A stretch of 64,000 nucleotides of DNA, from assembly GCF_027580225.2 (NCBI RefSeq), contig NC_073346.2, positions 248,001 to 312,000 on the forward strand. The letters run 5' to 3'. Positions 1 to 11,564 of the stretch are shown here, piece after piece. Position 1 is the first letter of the stretch; each line of letters begins with the position of its first letter. This DNA comes from Misgurnus anguillicaudatus (Eukaryota; Chordata; Actinopteri; Cypriniformes; Cobitidae). Below the pieces are notes generated by a model. It did not search any database, was not told where the DNA came from, and worked only from the letters and a program-made list of their open reading frames with translations. The translations under genes were made by a program, and so were the position numbers.

Positions 1-660
1 ATTGCCACTGTTGCGTTATTTACCGTTAAGGCGGTTTTTGCCTCGCTCGTCATCTCCTCCTTTGGAGTCAGAAGCATCTGAGGTCCCTTCGTGCCATTTA
101 CATCCCGGGTACGCTCAATACAGCGGCTGACGCGCTTTCCCGTGCTGCGCGCCCCGGCGAATGGCAACTCCACCCTCAGACGGTTCAGCTAATTTGGAAG
201 AAGTTCGGTCGTTCGCAGAGATATCTATTTGCGTCACCGGACGATACCCACTGTCGCCTGTTTTATTCACTAACCGAGGGCAGCCTTGGCGTGGATGCGT
301 TGGCACACAGCTGGCCGCGGGGGACGCGCAAATACGCATTCACTCCAGTGAGCTTAATCGCACAGACACTGTGCAAAGTCAGGCAGGACGAGGAGAGCCT
401 TTTATTAGTCGCCCCGTACTGGACGACCAGGAATTGGTTTTCAGAGTTAATGCTCCTCGCGACAGCCCCTCCCTGGCGAATTCCCCGGAGAAAGGACTTT
501 CTTTCTCAAGGAAGGGGCACATTATGGCACCCGCGCCCCGACCTGTGGGATTTCCATGTATGGTCGTTGAGTGCGCGCAAGGTTTAGGTGATTTATCGCA
601 AGCGGTATCTAACACCATCGACGCGGTACGAGCACCGTCCACAAGACGGGCTTACGCGCT
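1..660 (+). pseudogene. DIRS1-like pol remnant: RNase H end and following domain
   Basis: Translating the plus strand in two shifting frames gives an uninterrupted match to the C-terminal part of fish DIRS1 polyproteins as I remember them: IPGTLNTAADALSR (RNase H end, about 98-140), then ALAHSWPRGTRKYAF, LLVAPYWTTRNWF and LMLLATAPPWRIP (about 295-480). This part of pol follows reverse transcriptase and precedes the tyrosine recombinase. The window begins inside the element, so gag and the polymerase core lie outside. Frame changes near 250-290 break the reading frame, so it is not translatable as one protein. The recombinase remnant follows directly, in the normal DIRS order. The family assignment is firm; the exact subfamily is not known. 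Confidence 0.85.
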
Positions 661-699
661 TAAATGAAACCCTTTTCGTCACCTGGTGCTCTTCGCAAC

Positions 700-1600
700 G
701 CGAGGACCCCAGAGAATGCTTAACATTGTGCTTTTATATATCTTCAACATAGGTTAGATGGTAGGCTGTCACCCTTCACCATTAAAGTTGATATCGCCGC
801 TATTTCTGCTCATCACTCACTTATTAACGGCAGATCAGTTGGCCAGCATGATTTGGTTATTAGATTTTAAGAGGCGCTCCCAGGCTAAACCCCTCGCGCC
901 CTCCCTCTATTCCTCCGAGACCTGTCCATGGTGCTGAAGCCCTACTACAGGTTCCGCGTTCGAGCCTTTGCAGTTTGCGAGTCTGAAGTTTTTGTCAATG
1001 AAAACTCTGACCCTACTAGCATTGGTCTCCGTGAAGAGAGTAAGGAATTTACATGCATTCTCTGTTGACGATTCGTGCCTTCAGTTTGGTCCTGCTGTCT
1101 CACTGAGACCCAGACCAAGCTACGTGCCCAAAGTTCCCACCACTCCCTTCAGAGATAAGGTGGTGAGCTTGCAAGCGCTGCCCCGGAGGAGGCAGACCCA
1201 ACAATGGCTTTATTATGCCCCGTACGAGCGTTACGCATCTACGTGGATCGCACACAAAGCCTTAGGACCTCAGATCAGCTCTCAAAAACGCGTAATAATT
1301 TGTTTTGCCTTCCTCCGCTGCCTTGGCAGCCTGAGCATCCGCTGCCAGCCTCTCACTAGCTGTATCCTCGCGAACCTGTGTTTGGCTCGGGCATCCACAT
1401 TGCGTCCCACCGGGTTCCTTTGTGAGTATTTTTCCGTGGGGTTAATCCTACTAGCCCACGTTTCCCTCAGCAGAGCACTGCTTTGCTTACACAGCCACGG
1501 CTGTCATTTATACCTCAACTACGGTTGACTTTCGCCCACCAATAGCCCTTAACAGGGCGGTGGCTTCCGCAACGTTCCTATACCACTCAGATAGGGCGCT
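700..1600 (+). pseudogene. DIRS1-like tyrosine recombinase remnant
   Basis: The DIRS integrase is a lambda-type tyrosine recombinase that inserts a circular cDNA. Matching segments in order are RLDGRLSPFTIKVDIAAISAHHS (given here only as the region 749-825), a long stretch at 968-1200 with LHAFSVDDSCLQFGP and SYVPKVPTTPFRDKVVSLQA, and after a frameshift near 1210 CPVRALRIYVDRTQSLR (1218-1275). Stops also occur near 870 and in the later frames, and the C-terminal catalytic His/Arg/Tyr cluster cannot be read cleanly around 1280-1560. The protein is therefore dead. It sits between the RNase H remnant and the terminal structures at 1742-2111, as expected for DIRS. Confidence 0.8.
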
Positions 1601-1741
1601 TCCCAGTCGCTGGCACTACTGTGGGGTTAAAGGAACATCTAGTGCCTGGCCTTCTGCCTTAAAACCTAATTCTCCTTATCCTTAAGTGGAACCGGAGGGC
1701 TTTACGCAGACACTGGAAGAGGTCAGCCCTCAGTGGCGTTT

Positions 1742-1860
1742 TGGTAGGGATTCCCAATTCGTCGGTCACGACGTGACATCGTAGTGACCGACTGAAAGGG
1801 AACGTCTCGGTTACGTATGTAACCCTCGTTCCCTGAAGGAAGGGAACGGAGACGTCACGT
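1742..1860 (+). repeat. DIRS internal complementary region (circle-junction complement)
   Basis: Two segments are joined here. Positions about 1755-1802 are the reverse complement of the left terminus of the second DIRS copy (25928-25975), and 1801-1860 is the reverse complement of the right terminus of this copy (2052-2111; 59 of 60 bases match by eye). In DIRS elements the internal complementary region templates joining of the two ends into a circular intermediate, and this is the expected arrangement. The two termini overlap at GTT, consistent with insertion at a short GTT target. Confidence 0.85.
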
Positions 1861-2111
1861 CCCGTCGCCACAGGGCTGCTCCCTGCTGTTTATCGGCCGG
1901 TCACACCGGAAGCTAATTTCCATATTTGCACCTGTGGCTTATATGCGCACCTGGCGGGGCGGCGCCAGCATTATGCAAATATCTCAATGTGTTTTAGTAG
2001 AGTACGAAGCAGATTGGTCTCTCTAAGCGAGTTCCCAATTCGTCGGTCACGACGTGACGTCTCCGTTCCCTTCCTTCAGGGAACGAGGATTACATACGTA
2101 ACCGAGACGTT
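1861..2111 (+). repeat. DIRS right terminal inverted repeat
   Basis: The stretch from about 1910 to 2060 is the reverse complement, with moderate divergence, of the left terminal repeat at 25928-26120. Shared blocks include TGGCGGGGCGGCGCC, ATGCAAATATCT and TCTAAGCGAGTTCCCAAT. The outer 60 bases pair with 1801-1860. The element ends at 2111, and LINE sequence continues without a gap. The inner boundary at 1861 is approximate. Confidence 0.8.
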
Positions 2112-3079
2112 CTCCTTTCTTCTACTGGGTCACCACAGGGATGTGTACTTTCACCTTTGTTATTTATGTTGTACACTAACGAGTGCCAAACACATTTAGA
2201 AAGACGTAATTTCATTAAGTTTGCTGATGATTGTGTGATTGTGTCTTTGCTAAATAATGATGATTTAGATCACAGTATTGTTCTTTAGGATTTTATTGAG
2301 TGGTGTAAATTGTCCTTTTTGGACATAAATGTATCTAAGACCAAAGAGATGGTTGTGGATTTTAGGAAGAACCCTACAGTCATCTCTTCTGTGGGTATTC
2401 AAGATAAGCCGATTGAAATTGTACAAAAATATAAATATCTTGGCACTGTTATTGATGACAAGTTGACTTTCGAGGCACATGTGGATACAGTAGTGAAGAA
2501 AGCCCACCAGCGTATGCATTATTTTAAGAAAACTTAGATGTTTTAATGTGGATGGTCATTTTATGAAAATGTTTTATTCTTGTTTTGTTGAGTCAGTTAT
2601 TACTTTATCATTTATGTGCTGGTATGGGTCTCTTAATTTAAAAAGTAAAAACAGACTACTGGGCACTGTTAAATTTTGTGGTAGGATTGTTGGATCTTCT
2701 TTAAATGACTTAAATGATTTCTACAAAGTTAGAATTTTGAAGAAAGCCAAACTAATTGCCAGTGATCCTAGTCACCCTCTGCAGAAAAAGTTTAATTTAT
2801 TACCTTCCACCCGTATGTTTTATCAGCCCTTATGCCGTACAAATAGATTTAAACAGTCTTTTATACCACTGCCATTAGGTTTTTTAATGCTTCTATGTAC
2901 TGGTAGGGGTTGTTGGTTGTATTATTTTTATTATGTGGAATTTATCAGTGTTATTCTATGGTGTATATGTCTTTGTCTAATGTGTTTTTGTCTGTTGGTT
3001 AATGTTACTGCTGGCTGTGAACCAATTTGCCCCTAGGGGACAATAAAGTATTACCTTACCTTACCTTACCTTACCTTAG
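2112..3079 (+). pseudogene. LINE (CR1/L2/Rex1 superclade) 3' half of reverse transcriptase plus tail
   Basis: Reverse transcriptase motifs are visible: STGSPQGCVLSPLLF (2124-2170), FADDCVIVS (2218-2245, the catalytic YADD-type motif as FADD), KTKEMVVDFR (2338-2367) and YKYLGTVIDDKLTFE (2430-2475). The C-terminal part follows to about 2890 (VESVITLSFMCWYGSL, HPLQKKFNLLPS, RTNRFKQSFIPL). A stop at 2287 and a frameshift near 2533 break the frame. The 3' end has an ATAAAG signal-like run followed by an ACCTT pentanucleotide array (3050-3079), a tail type common in this LINE group. The 5' part is missing because the DIRS element inserted just upstream of the SPQG motif. The clade name is tentative. 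Confidence 0.85.
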
Positions 3080-4578
3080 ACCCCAATAATCAATTACAAA
3101 CACACATTTGGTGTTGACTTGTCTTTGACTTCTATTGCTTTTATACTGAGCTAATATAGAGTTGGGCAGGGATGACACATTTTTGTACGCCAAATCTGGG
3201 TGATTGTTTCTTTCACCAAAAAGCCCATACATTTTTCCCATAGACTTTTGGATTATCGCAAAAAAGTTTGACACTTACACGTTTTGTCCAACAGGCCAAT
3301 CTTCACAGATGAACACGTGAATGTTAAAGTATAAATGCTTTTTCTACAAATGAAAAACTAACCTTTGTCACACGTTTTGTTCAACAAGATAATCTTCACA
3401 GATGAACACGTGAATGTTAAAGTATAAATGCTTTTTCTACAAATGAAAAACTAACCTTTGTCTACAAGCGAACTACACTATGGTCTATCAACATCATCAC
3501 CACCAAGCTTCCGACAGCTCTTTCTAACTTTATTAAACACATTTTAAAAAATGTTCCCTGCTAAGGAAATACTCTAAGGATGAATGTTTGTTGTGCCCAT
3601 GTTGCAGCTTTGTTTTGCTTTGCTTTGTTTTTGAGATCTTCACGAGTGATTACATTTAAAGTCCCCAACAAATCTGTAGTCCCATGTAGCAACTTGTTAG
3701 CAACTACCCTTCAAAAAACACGTTAAAGCTTTAAAAAGTCACGTGTGAGGGTATTACTGCCCTCACTTACTGTGTTTTATGTCTTAAAATAAATTGTAGA
3801 AATATAAGGCTTGTGTAAAAGGGATAATTCGCCAAAAATCACCCCATGGTTTATTCACCCTTAATCCATCCTTAATGGGATGGGAAACTGCCCCATAACT
3901 TTTACAATTTTGAGAAAATTAAAACATTATTAACTATCTTTTTAAGGTTTCTCTTTAGAGACAAATGGCTAGATTTCACAAAGAAGTTGATATTGGGCTT
4001 AACTTGAGGGAGGTTGAAGGGCATGTGGTCCCGACCCTACCACATAGTTGAAACCTTACCCACACATACTTCTACTTAAATGTTTAAACCCCATTAACAA
4101 CTGTGACCCTGACTATGTAACTTACATGATAATCTGATGATGTAAAATTGTCCACTGTAAAGACAAACTTTAATCAAAGGAGAGAAAAAGGCAGCGAGTA
4201 AAGGAGAGAAACAGCTTTTGGCCTAGGAGGGTGTGGTATGGGTGGGATTCCCGTGGTCAGAAGAAGTATTTTCTTCACTTGTCTACGCCCTAGTATGAAA
4301 CATTCTTCTTACACAGACACACACACTGCTAGTATGTCTGTTGTCTGGGACTGCTGGAATTCTACCCACATACAGCTGAGCCACATCTAAGCGACGCAAT
4401 TAGAGTGGTGGTCGGCCTCCGTCTCTCCCAAACACACAAACCATTCTCCAACAGCTGAGTTCTTGCTCAAATAAATAGAATACAAAAATATGTGAAAATG
4501 TGGAAACTATGTTTTTATAAAAATAATGCACATGTACAAAAGCAAGTGACACTAGTACAGACTGAGACTGAAGTTCAG
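3080..4578. other. Intergenic DNA, no gene seen
   Basis: I found no convincing coding sequence. Positions 3100-3470 have the look of a dispersed repeat and contain a 93-bp tandem duplication (listed separately). Positions 3815-3870 resemble the terminus of a common fish DNA-transposon repeat (AAAGGGATAATTCGCC), but I could not place its partner end. Confidence 0.5.
3277..3462. repeat. 93-bp direct tandem duplication
   Basis: Two adjacent units, 3277-3369 and 3370-3462, both begin ACACGTTTTGT and end AACCTTTGTC. They differ at only a few positions near the start of the unit. No reading frame runs through them. Confidence 0.85.
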
Positions 4579-4580
4579 TA

Positions 4581-4899
4581 GGGGTTGCACCATCCGTTCG
4601 TAAGTTCTTTGTTTAAATTTAAACAAAGTCCACAATAGAGCCTTAATAACTACTAACACAAACCAATGCAAACAAAGGTAATTTATTCACATACTGTTTC
4701 CTCTCTTAAAATGTAAGCGAGTATAAATATCAGCATTACTATATATGTATAAAAGATTGAAGTCTGTTGACTAAAACAAGATCGTATAGATTTAGTTCAT
4801 TCAGTCTGCTATTCTATTTCAACCGTTACTCCGGAGGCTTACGTAAATACTTAATTTGTACGTAGAGTTACGCTTCATCAAAGTTTAATGGTGCAACCC
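4581..4899. mobile_element. Short MITE-like element with GGGTTGCACCAT termini
   Basis: The left end GGGGTTGCACCAT (4581-4593) is matched by its reverse complement ATGGTGCAACCC at 4888-4899. The roughly 320 bp between contain no coding sequence and include a perfect 22-bp palindrome at 4609-4630. The termini resemble hAT-derived MITEs, but I could not confirm a TSD. Confidence 0.5.
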
Positions 4900-5280
4900 G
4901 AAAATATTTTTGGAATATTTTGGAAGCAGAGGCTGCCTGGGAGCAGATGATGGACAGGACTGCGACAGTGAAAAAGGTCAGGTCACGTCGAGGTGAAACA
5001 TGTTTAACAACCTCCATCTGCTTTCTTACTGCGTAGAACAAGAGCAGAATCCTGCGCAGTATAACAAACAGCCTTATTCGTCAGATGGGTATGAAAAGAA
5101 AGCAAACCTTCTCGGCATCTCCCATCTGCGCAAGTAAAGCCAGAGATATCTCTCTTGGACCAAAAAAAGTGAACATCGTTCAACTCGCTGTCACGTTCAT
5201 CACTGAAGGGCGAGGTCAATGACAGCACAAAGTTCCTGCCACATAATTGAGTCTGGCCTACCCTCGTGCAGATGTTTTAA

Positions 5281-7041
5281 CCCCCTGGGGTCCAAAATGG
5301 CAACGCTGCGTTTTGAAGTGTTTTCTCCTTATTATAGCAGAATCAACTTAAAATACTTTTATTATTTAAAACTGTGAAGGGTCTTCTTTAATTTGTGTAC
5401 ATTCACAATAACAACAGATCTTTGTGTAAAATCTGTTTTTTCAGATTTTTATTTATCGTTAACTTACTTCAGGAACTATTTTGACTATCCTCCACCAGTG
5501 CGTCTTCCATTGTTCTTCTTAGGTAAGTAATTTATCCTTATTTATATTTGCCATCATGTAATATGCTTATGGCTTGTGCAGTTCAGCCTACATAAGCGAC
5601 CTCAGCAGACTGCACGCTTCGGATTGAGAAACTTTTGCATTGTTTACAAATGAGGATGTGTTAACTCGCGTATGTAATGCCGGATAACTCTCTACATGCC
5701 TTGCAGTTAAGACATAGTAAATCACAGTAAGGCTGCACTGCAGGATCTTTTAAGTGTGTGCTGTAATATGATTCCATATATTATTTACATGCAACGCAAT
5801 TGTTTAGGTGCGAGTAGACGCGAGTACTCGCGCACGTGCACGCGATCCCATATGTGGCGTGTTTTTAAACTTTTACCACAATAAAACGGTATGGTTAATT
5901 TTCGTAAGGGGTAAGTTATCTCACATATATCTTAAAGATGTTTGTTTAACTTTTTGATTCAGTTCAATGTTCTGTTGGTTGTATTTTATCTCAACGTTTA
6001 TGTAGTGTTAAAAAAACTGAAACATGAAGTGCTATCTGGGCTAGTGTTGCTTACATTTTGCAAAATGGTCTATATAACTAATCGATTACTGCAGATGTTA
6101 ATTTGAGATGTTCTGAATGTAGTTTATGTACATTGTACATGATAGTTTACCTGTATTTAGTGTTTCATCTGTGATATTTATCCATCAGTTATGTATGTAA
6201 GCTTATGTGGTATTTCTGTGGACAATTTATGCTAACAGCTGTTTATAACTCTCTTACAGGTCTGCATCCCTCTCATCAGTACAAAACTATGAAGTGGAAA
6301 AACATATTTACACTTTTTGGACTTAAAACATAATAATGGCAAACGTCTCATAACACTGCGTACAGCACAAATTGGGCTACAATATTATATGAGCTACATG
6401 TATGCACATGTTTGTATTTTTGAGAGAAAAATGTTAATGCATGGTTTTTAAAAAAGCAACATTTTTAAGTCACTGATATAAGTCCACAAAACCCATACTA
6501 AACATGTTTTCACAAGACTTTTCAAAACAGAATCTAGTAGTCTAGAGTTTTTTCTTTAAAATGATTTTAAATCATTCTGCCTACTCGTTCACATAAAAAA
6601 TATATTGATTTAGAAATTGTAAGACACTTTTTGTTTAGAGGGGCCGTATGAGAGAAGGATTAATTGACAGCTGAGGAAACACAAGACTCGCATAATGAGC
6701 TGCATAATGAGCCTTTAGGCAGGAATGCGAGTGGGAACTACAGTAAACAATATGAGGACAAAATAAATGTATACATGTTTGTTTGTTGGTTTGAGGTTTA
6801 TTAAGAAGTTAACAATATAATCAAAATGGAAATGAAGGTAAGTAGGACATTTTCAGTTTATTTGGAAACAAACCCTATTCAAAAACTTAACTTGTATAAA
6901 CTAAGAAACTGATAAACAACAGAGCGGTAAACCTCATGTGGCTCGTGTTACCATATAACTTTAAAGCAACTGAAAAAAGACCAAATGTAAGAGCATGTCA
7001 GAACCTCTGCCAGTGTCCCAAAATGGTCGGACCCCAGAGGG
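5281..7041. mobile_element. piggyBac-like non-autonomous element flanked by TTAA
   Basis: TTAA lies at 5277-5280 and again at 7042-7045. Immediately inside are inverted termini CCCCCTGGGGTCC (left) and GGACCCCAGAGGG (right), with one mismatch over 13 bp. TTAA duplication and CC-starting ends are the signature of piggyBac transposons. No transposase frame of useful length is present in the 1,761 bp, so this is a deletion derivative or MITE that would need a transposase in trans. The interior is otherwise unrecognised and AT-rich. Confidence 0.75.
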
Positions 7042-7045
7042 TTAA

Positions 7046-7869
7046 ATGCCTTGGCCTAATGCAGGATGATCATGGTGTGCAGGGTGGAGGCAGCTTACCC
7101 GCAGCCATGCAAGCATTCGACACAGGTGCCGAATAACTTAAAGGTTTTGGAGGGGAGACTTAGTCGGTGCTGTCAGATGGCAGCCGTAAGCAGGCACGTA
7201 TGCACCGCTACAGCATGCTCATCTGGGTATCACGACATATCCCTTAGCTGCCACGCCATCGAGGGAGGTGAGGGGGACCGAACTCACAACCCCGAATTCA
7301 CAACCCCGAATTCACAACACCGGTACCTTCCAAGATTAGTAAATTCCCCATGCAGTTTAGAAGGGAATGGTAGTGGGACCGAACTCACAACCCCGGTACC
7401 TTTCGAGATTAGTAAATTCCCCGTGCAGTTCAGAAGGAAATGGTAGTGGGACAGGTCGTGGCTAAATGCAAGTGATTTCCTTGTGCTTGATCGTGTGATA
7501 TTGACGGCGCACTGTTATTATACATGGTAGTTGTAGTCCATTGTGCAATAAAACTTGCATCCCTGCTGCACTTAGTCATTTCATACAGCTCAATTTCCCA
7601 CAATTCCTTAGTAACGCGCCCATAACTTCTACACTGCTGCTAGTTGAGCGTGTTGACCGAAAAAATTAAGCTGTATTTTTTAAGTCATCCAGGAAAACCC
7701 TAAATGAGCCTGCGAGAAAGAAACGCCAGAAGAAACTTTACCAAATGAAAGTAAAGAGCGTCGCACAGCAGGCAAGAAGCATCATGCTGCGTCGCGTTTA
7801 GGACAACTTGCAGGTATCGCACACCGGTGATGAACTTCATTACTTGTGTTTTTTTACAGACATGATAAC
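7046..7869. other. Intergenic DNA with a short tandem repeat
   Basis: No recognised gene. Positions 7274-7450 hold a tandem duplication: a block starting GGGACCGAACTCACAACC occurs at 7274 and 7375, and its first bases recur at 7448. The first copy contains an extra run of CCCCGAATTCACAA units. The rest is unassigned. Confidence 0.6.
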
Positions 7870-8975
7870 TAGGGGTGGGAATCGCTTGGACCCTCATGAA
7901 TCGATTCAGAATCGATTCTTAGGGTCCCGATTCGATTCAGAATCGATTCTTGACGTACTAATTTGCATATCTGTGACTTCATTACGTCACATTTGCTCTC
8001 AAACCCAGGTTAATGTTTGCGCTTTTGCTACTAGTCTCTGAACTGTCATATACTGTACTTTAATGCAACTAAGAGATAAATAATGTCATTCTTATATGTC
8101 CTGTTTCTGTTGTAAGACATTAAAACCAGTAAAATAGTAATTAAACGTGACATATTAATTCTATATGTTAACCGGAATTAACTTCCACGAACTGACTAAC
8201 TTAAGCGTCTAATCATCATCATTATACAAATTGATTGGCAGTATTACTGTATTTATATAATGCAGCGCACCCAGCGACTGAATTACAAACTATGTGAATA
8301 TTTTTACAGAAGTATATTCATGTTATTTCTAAACAGTCAGCGGATGGTTTAGGGCAGGGGTGTCCAATACGTCGATCGCAAAGGCAATGCCGGTAGATCA
8401 CACATAACTGCTGCTCCACGCGCGAAATTCTCATTATGATCTTTTAGAGTAATTCTGAAACACGCAGGTCTTTTTGAGTTGCTGCGCCTTATGTCTCAAA
8501 TGTGTTTGGCCAGGCCATTGCAGCTCAGTCGTTTTTAACCTGTGTGTGAGAGCGAGCAAACAAGAGAGGGAGAGAGGCAGGGTAGCGCTGATTTGTATGC
8601 TTCTGATACTGTTGTAATTTTCTAGTTTGTTTCACTAAACCGCATCTCCGCTATTTTAAGGAGTACTCGACATGTACTCAAGGATTTTTTTAAAAACCCC
8701 TCAAAAAGAATAGAGATATATCCAGTATAGTCCTACAAGCATTTAAAGTGTTCTTTCTCTTCTGCTCTTGTAAGCTCCGCTATGCGCTCGTCTAGTGCAC
8801 GCTCTCTTAAGTTGTCCGTGTGCATCACCGCTCCCCCAGTTGAGTTCCGCCTTTTGGTTCTGATAACGTCACATTATTATTTTGTAAAATATTTATGACA
8901 TTTGTGAATCGATTCAGAATCGGCCCACGCCCGAATCGCGATTCATCAAAGAATCGATTTTTTGTCCCACCCCTA
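7870..8975. mobile_element. DNA transposon derivative with TAGGGGTGGG termini
   Basis: The left end TAGGGGTGGGAATCG and the right end CGATTTTTTGTCCCACCCCTA are inverted copies. Subterminal GAATCGATTCAGAATCG motifs occur on both sides (7902-7950 and 8904-8965). The 1.1-kb interior has no transposase frame. A CAGGGGTGTCCAA motif at 8354 resembles the left end of a second hAT element whose right end I could not find. Flanking bases suggest a TA target, but an 8-bp duplication is not visible, so the superfamily is open. Confidence 0.6.
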
Positions 8976-9182
8976 CTTTTAAACTATGTATAGTAATGTT
9001 GATATTAATATTATTAATGTTTGTAGACAGTAGGTTATATAGATATTGTTAACAGTCTTAAAAAAAAAAACGATGCCTTCACGCCCACAAATTCGCGTCG
9101 AGAGGTTAAAACAGATGTTTCATTTGATTAAATTTTAGATGATGGAATATGCAGAAAGAATTGAATTAGGCTAAAAGGTCTT

Positions 9183-9498
9183 GGCCCGGTTGCATAAAGC
9201 ACCTTAAGTTTTTCCCTTAAGTATGACACTAAAGGGGTAAATTCCCCTTACCTACTGTAAGAGAATAATTTAAGGGTGTTGCATACAGTACAGTATAATC
9301 CCTTAAATGCTTCTCTTAGGTAAGGGTAATCGTTAAATGTTTCACGACAGCGACTCAGGTTTGTTGTTATAAAATACTATTGTTGCCATGGAGATGCAAC
9401 AGAAAAAACTTTTTTTGAAACACCCTTAAGTTTAAGGGAAACATAAGGATGAACTTAAGGGAAAATTACACTTAAGTGCTTTATATGCAACAAGGCCC
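9183..9498. mobile_element. MITE with GGCCCGGTTGCAT-type termini
   Basis: The left end GGCCCGGTTGCATAAAGC and the right end GCTTTATATGCAACAAGGCCC are inverted. CTTAAGGG-rich segments on both sides extend the pairing to roughly 80 bases per arm. There is no coding capacity. The target duplication is unclear. Confidence 0.6.
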
Positions 9499-9524
9499 TG
9501 TTGCTTTATACTGTAGCATATTCA

Positions 9525-9687
9525 GGTCGTGCATCATGTTTTTGAAACGTAATTAGTAAAGTAACTAGTAAAGTAACTAATTACTTTTGAAAATAAGTAA
9601 TCAGTGAAGTAACGGGATTACTTTCTTAGGGAAGTAATCAGTAATCAGTAACTAATTACTATTTCCAATTAACTTGACCAACACTGG
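9525..9687. repeat. GTAACTAATTACT-rich transposon end
   Basis: The stretch is built of AGTAACTAATTAC and AGTAATCAGT motifs and ends TTGACCAACACTGG. This resembles the terminus of a widespread fish DNA repeat (CAGTGTTGGTCAAGTTACT on the other strand). The partner end appears to be replaced by the foldback element that follows. Confidence 0.45.
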
Positions 9688-10267
9688 TCCATACATACCT
9701 TTCTGATCTCTGTGCGTGCTGGAACTCGGTCTGACGCAGCCCCCGCTAGCTTAGCACAAAGACTGCAAGTGAACGGCTCCAGCCAGCACACTGCTCCCAA
9801 CAAGCGACAAAACAAAGCAAACATTTTCCTATTTATGGGTTGTGGTTTGTATAGTCACAACGTGTACAAATAACAAGGTCATATGAGACTCAGAAGGCGA
9901 AGCACTGCTACTGGGTGGAGTGATTTGCTCACAGCTCCCGAGAAGCCCAGTGGTGAGGAGCAGAGAGTTCGGTCAGAGTTGTGCTAATCACTCCGCCCAA
10001 GTAGCAGTGCTTTGCCTTCTGAGAATATAGTTCCCTGTATCCTACTGTTAAAAGATGGCTGTCTCATATGACCTTGTTATTTGTACACAGTGTGACTATA
10101 CAAACCACAACACACAAACAGGAAAACGTTCACATTATTTTGTCACTTATTGTGAGCAGTTTGCAAGCTGGAGCCATTTACTTTCAGTCTTTGTGCTAAG
10201 CTAAGCTAGCGGGGGCTGCATCAGGCCGAGTTACACCGCGCACGGTGATGAGATAGGTATGTATGGA
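9688..10267. mobile_element. Foldback (long palindromic) MITE
   Basis: The left arm starts TCCATACATACCTTTCTGAT and its reverse complement ends the element at 10267 (GGTATGTATGGA). Pairing continues inwards almost to a central loop near 9925-9994; examples are GCCCCCGCTAGCTTAGC against GCTAAGCTAGCGGGGGC, and GGTCATATGAGAC against its complement. Arms are about 240-270 bp. No protein is encoded. The segment 10268-10345 (CCCAAAATGTGGGCGTGTTCC) probably belongs to the outer end of the same family, whose left counterpart is missing. Confidence 0.75.
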
Positions 10268-10345
10268 CTTATCTAACTATGGGGGATACAGTGAATGAGC
10301 TAAATTCCCAAAATGTGGGCGTGTTCCTTTTGTTAACACACTGTT

Positions 10346-11564
10346 AACTCACTTTGTGTTTGCTGCGCTCATTAAGTGTTATCATTATGCACTTTCAGTC
10401 GCCATTGAGACTAAAGGATGCAGAATCATTATTGTGTTTTGGTGATTGTTATAGGAGTTTTTAATCAGACTAGGCTACTTGTTCGGTCGAGCAAGTAAAA
10501 TTCTCTTTCACTTGGCCTTTTAACAAATCCACTTGTCTCTAATATTAAGCAGACACGCGTTGATGTTGAGCCCTGCAACGTGTTTTTATTTGTGTTTAGA
10601 CTGCTTCAGTAGGCTAGGTCCAATCTTTAAGACTCCTCCGTTGTATTGCGTTAATGGAAAGGTATGTTAGTTCTTTCACATTTCTTTGCCCATTTAATTA
10701 ATAATTAATGATATTATACATTGCAGCGAGGTTGATCTTATTTGTGCCCCCCCCTGAAAAATGAAATGCCCATCCGTTTCAAGCATTACTACTAGGGCTG
10801 TATTTAACACCTAGGCCTTCAGTGGTGTCCTATTTAATCCATCTCTTCATACCTACGTTATGATGCATTATCAATTATACAAAAAAGTAAATAAAAACCA
10901 GTATAACAGGTCGTTGCATCACAGACATCTATCTCATGCAGCGAGAATGAATGCCATATATCGTTAGATTGTCATCTGCAATCAATGGTGTCTCATGTCA
11001 ATTATCTTTAACATAGCAGAGTCTGGCATGGATGAGTGTAGACTTCAGTACACGGTCTTAGGCAGCTGTTTTTAAACGATACTGTGCTTTATTGTGTTCA
11101 CAGACAACTGTGATTGGGATGTTTCTGACATTTTAATAGTCATATACCAATCCGTAATTGCGGATGTCTCATCAAAAATGCCCTTTACTTACAATTATAA
11201 CTTTAAATTTCGATTCGAGATCATATTGCGGGTGTCTGGTTTCAAATACAATTCATATTCATACTGTGATGACATTATACACTTTGGCAGTTGGTGTTCC
11301 ATCGCTTTAAATTAAATGGACTTTGGTAGTGTACTATTTGACCATCTAATCAAAGAACGTTAAAATGTCTCTGTTGTTGTATGCCTGCTAAATGGCTCTG
11401 GAGTCCCCAGCACGAAATTTGATTGGTTACAGCAACAGCTTCATTGATATTGATATTCATTTTATTATAAAAGTCTTAAGGCAGATTTCCTTGACTCTGG
11501 CAACACATGATGGCTGAAATGTGATTGAATAAAAGCTCTTACATAAAAATACACTTCTGGCAGA
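10346..11564. other. Intergenic DNA, no gene seen
   Basis: I see no coding sequence or complete transposon here. The segment 11415-11525 looks like a fragment of a dispersed repeat, but I cannot name it. Confidence 0.4.

Noticed and set aside
968..1528. Intact 186-codon gene
   Set aside because: Only the first part is in the recombinase frame; the rest is a shifted frame of the same decayed DIRS protein.
4609..4630. Perfect 22-bp palindrome as a possible protein-binding site
   Set aside because: It lies inside a MITE-like element and is AT-rich; a hairpin remnant is the simpler explanation.
8354..8400. Second complete hAT element starting CAGGGGTGTCCAA
   Set aside because: No matching right end or duplication was found nearby, so only a possible fragment is noted.
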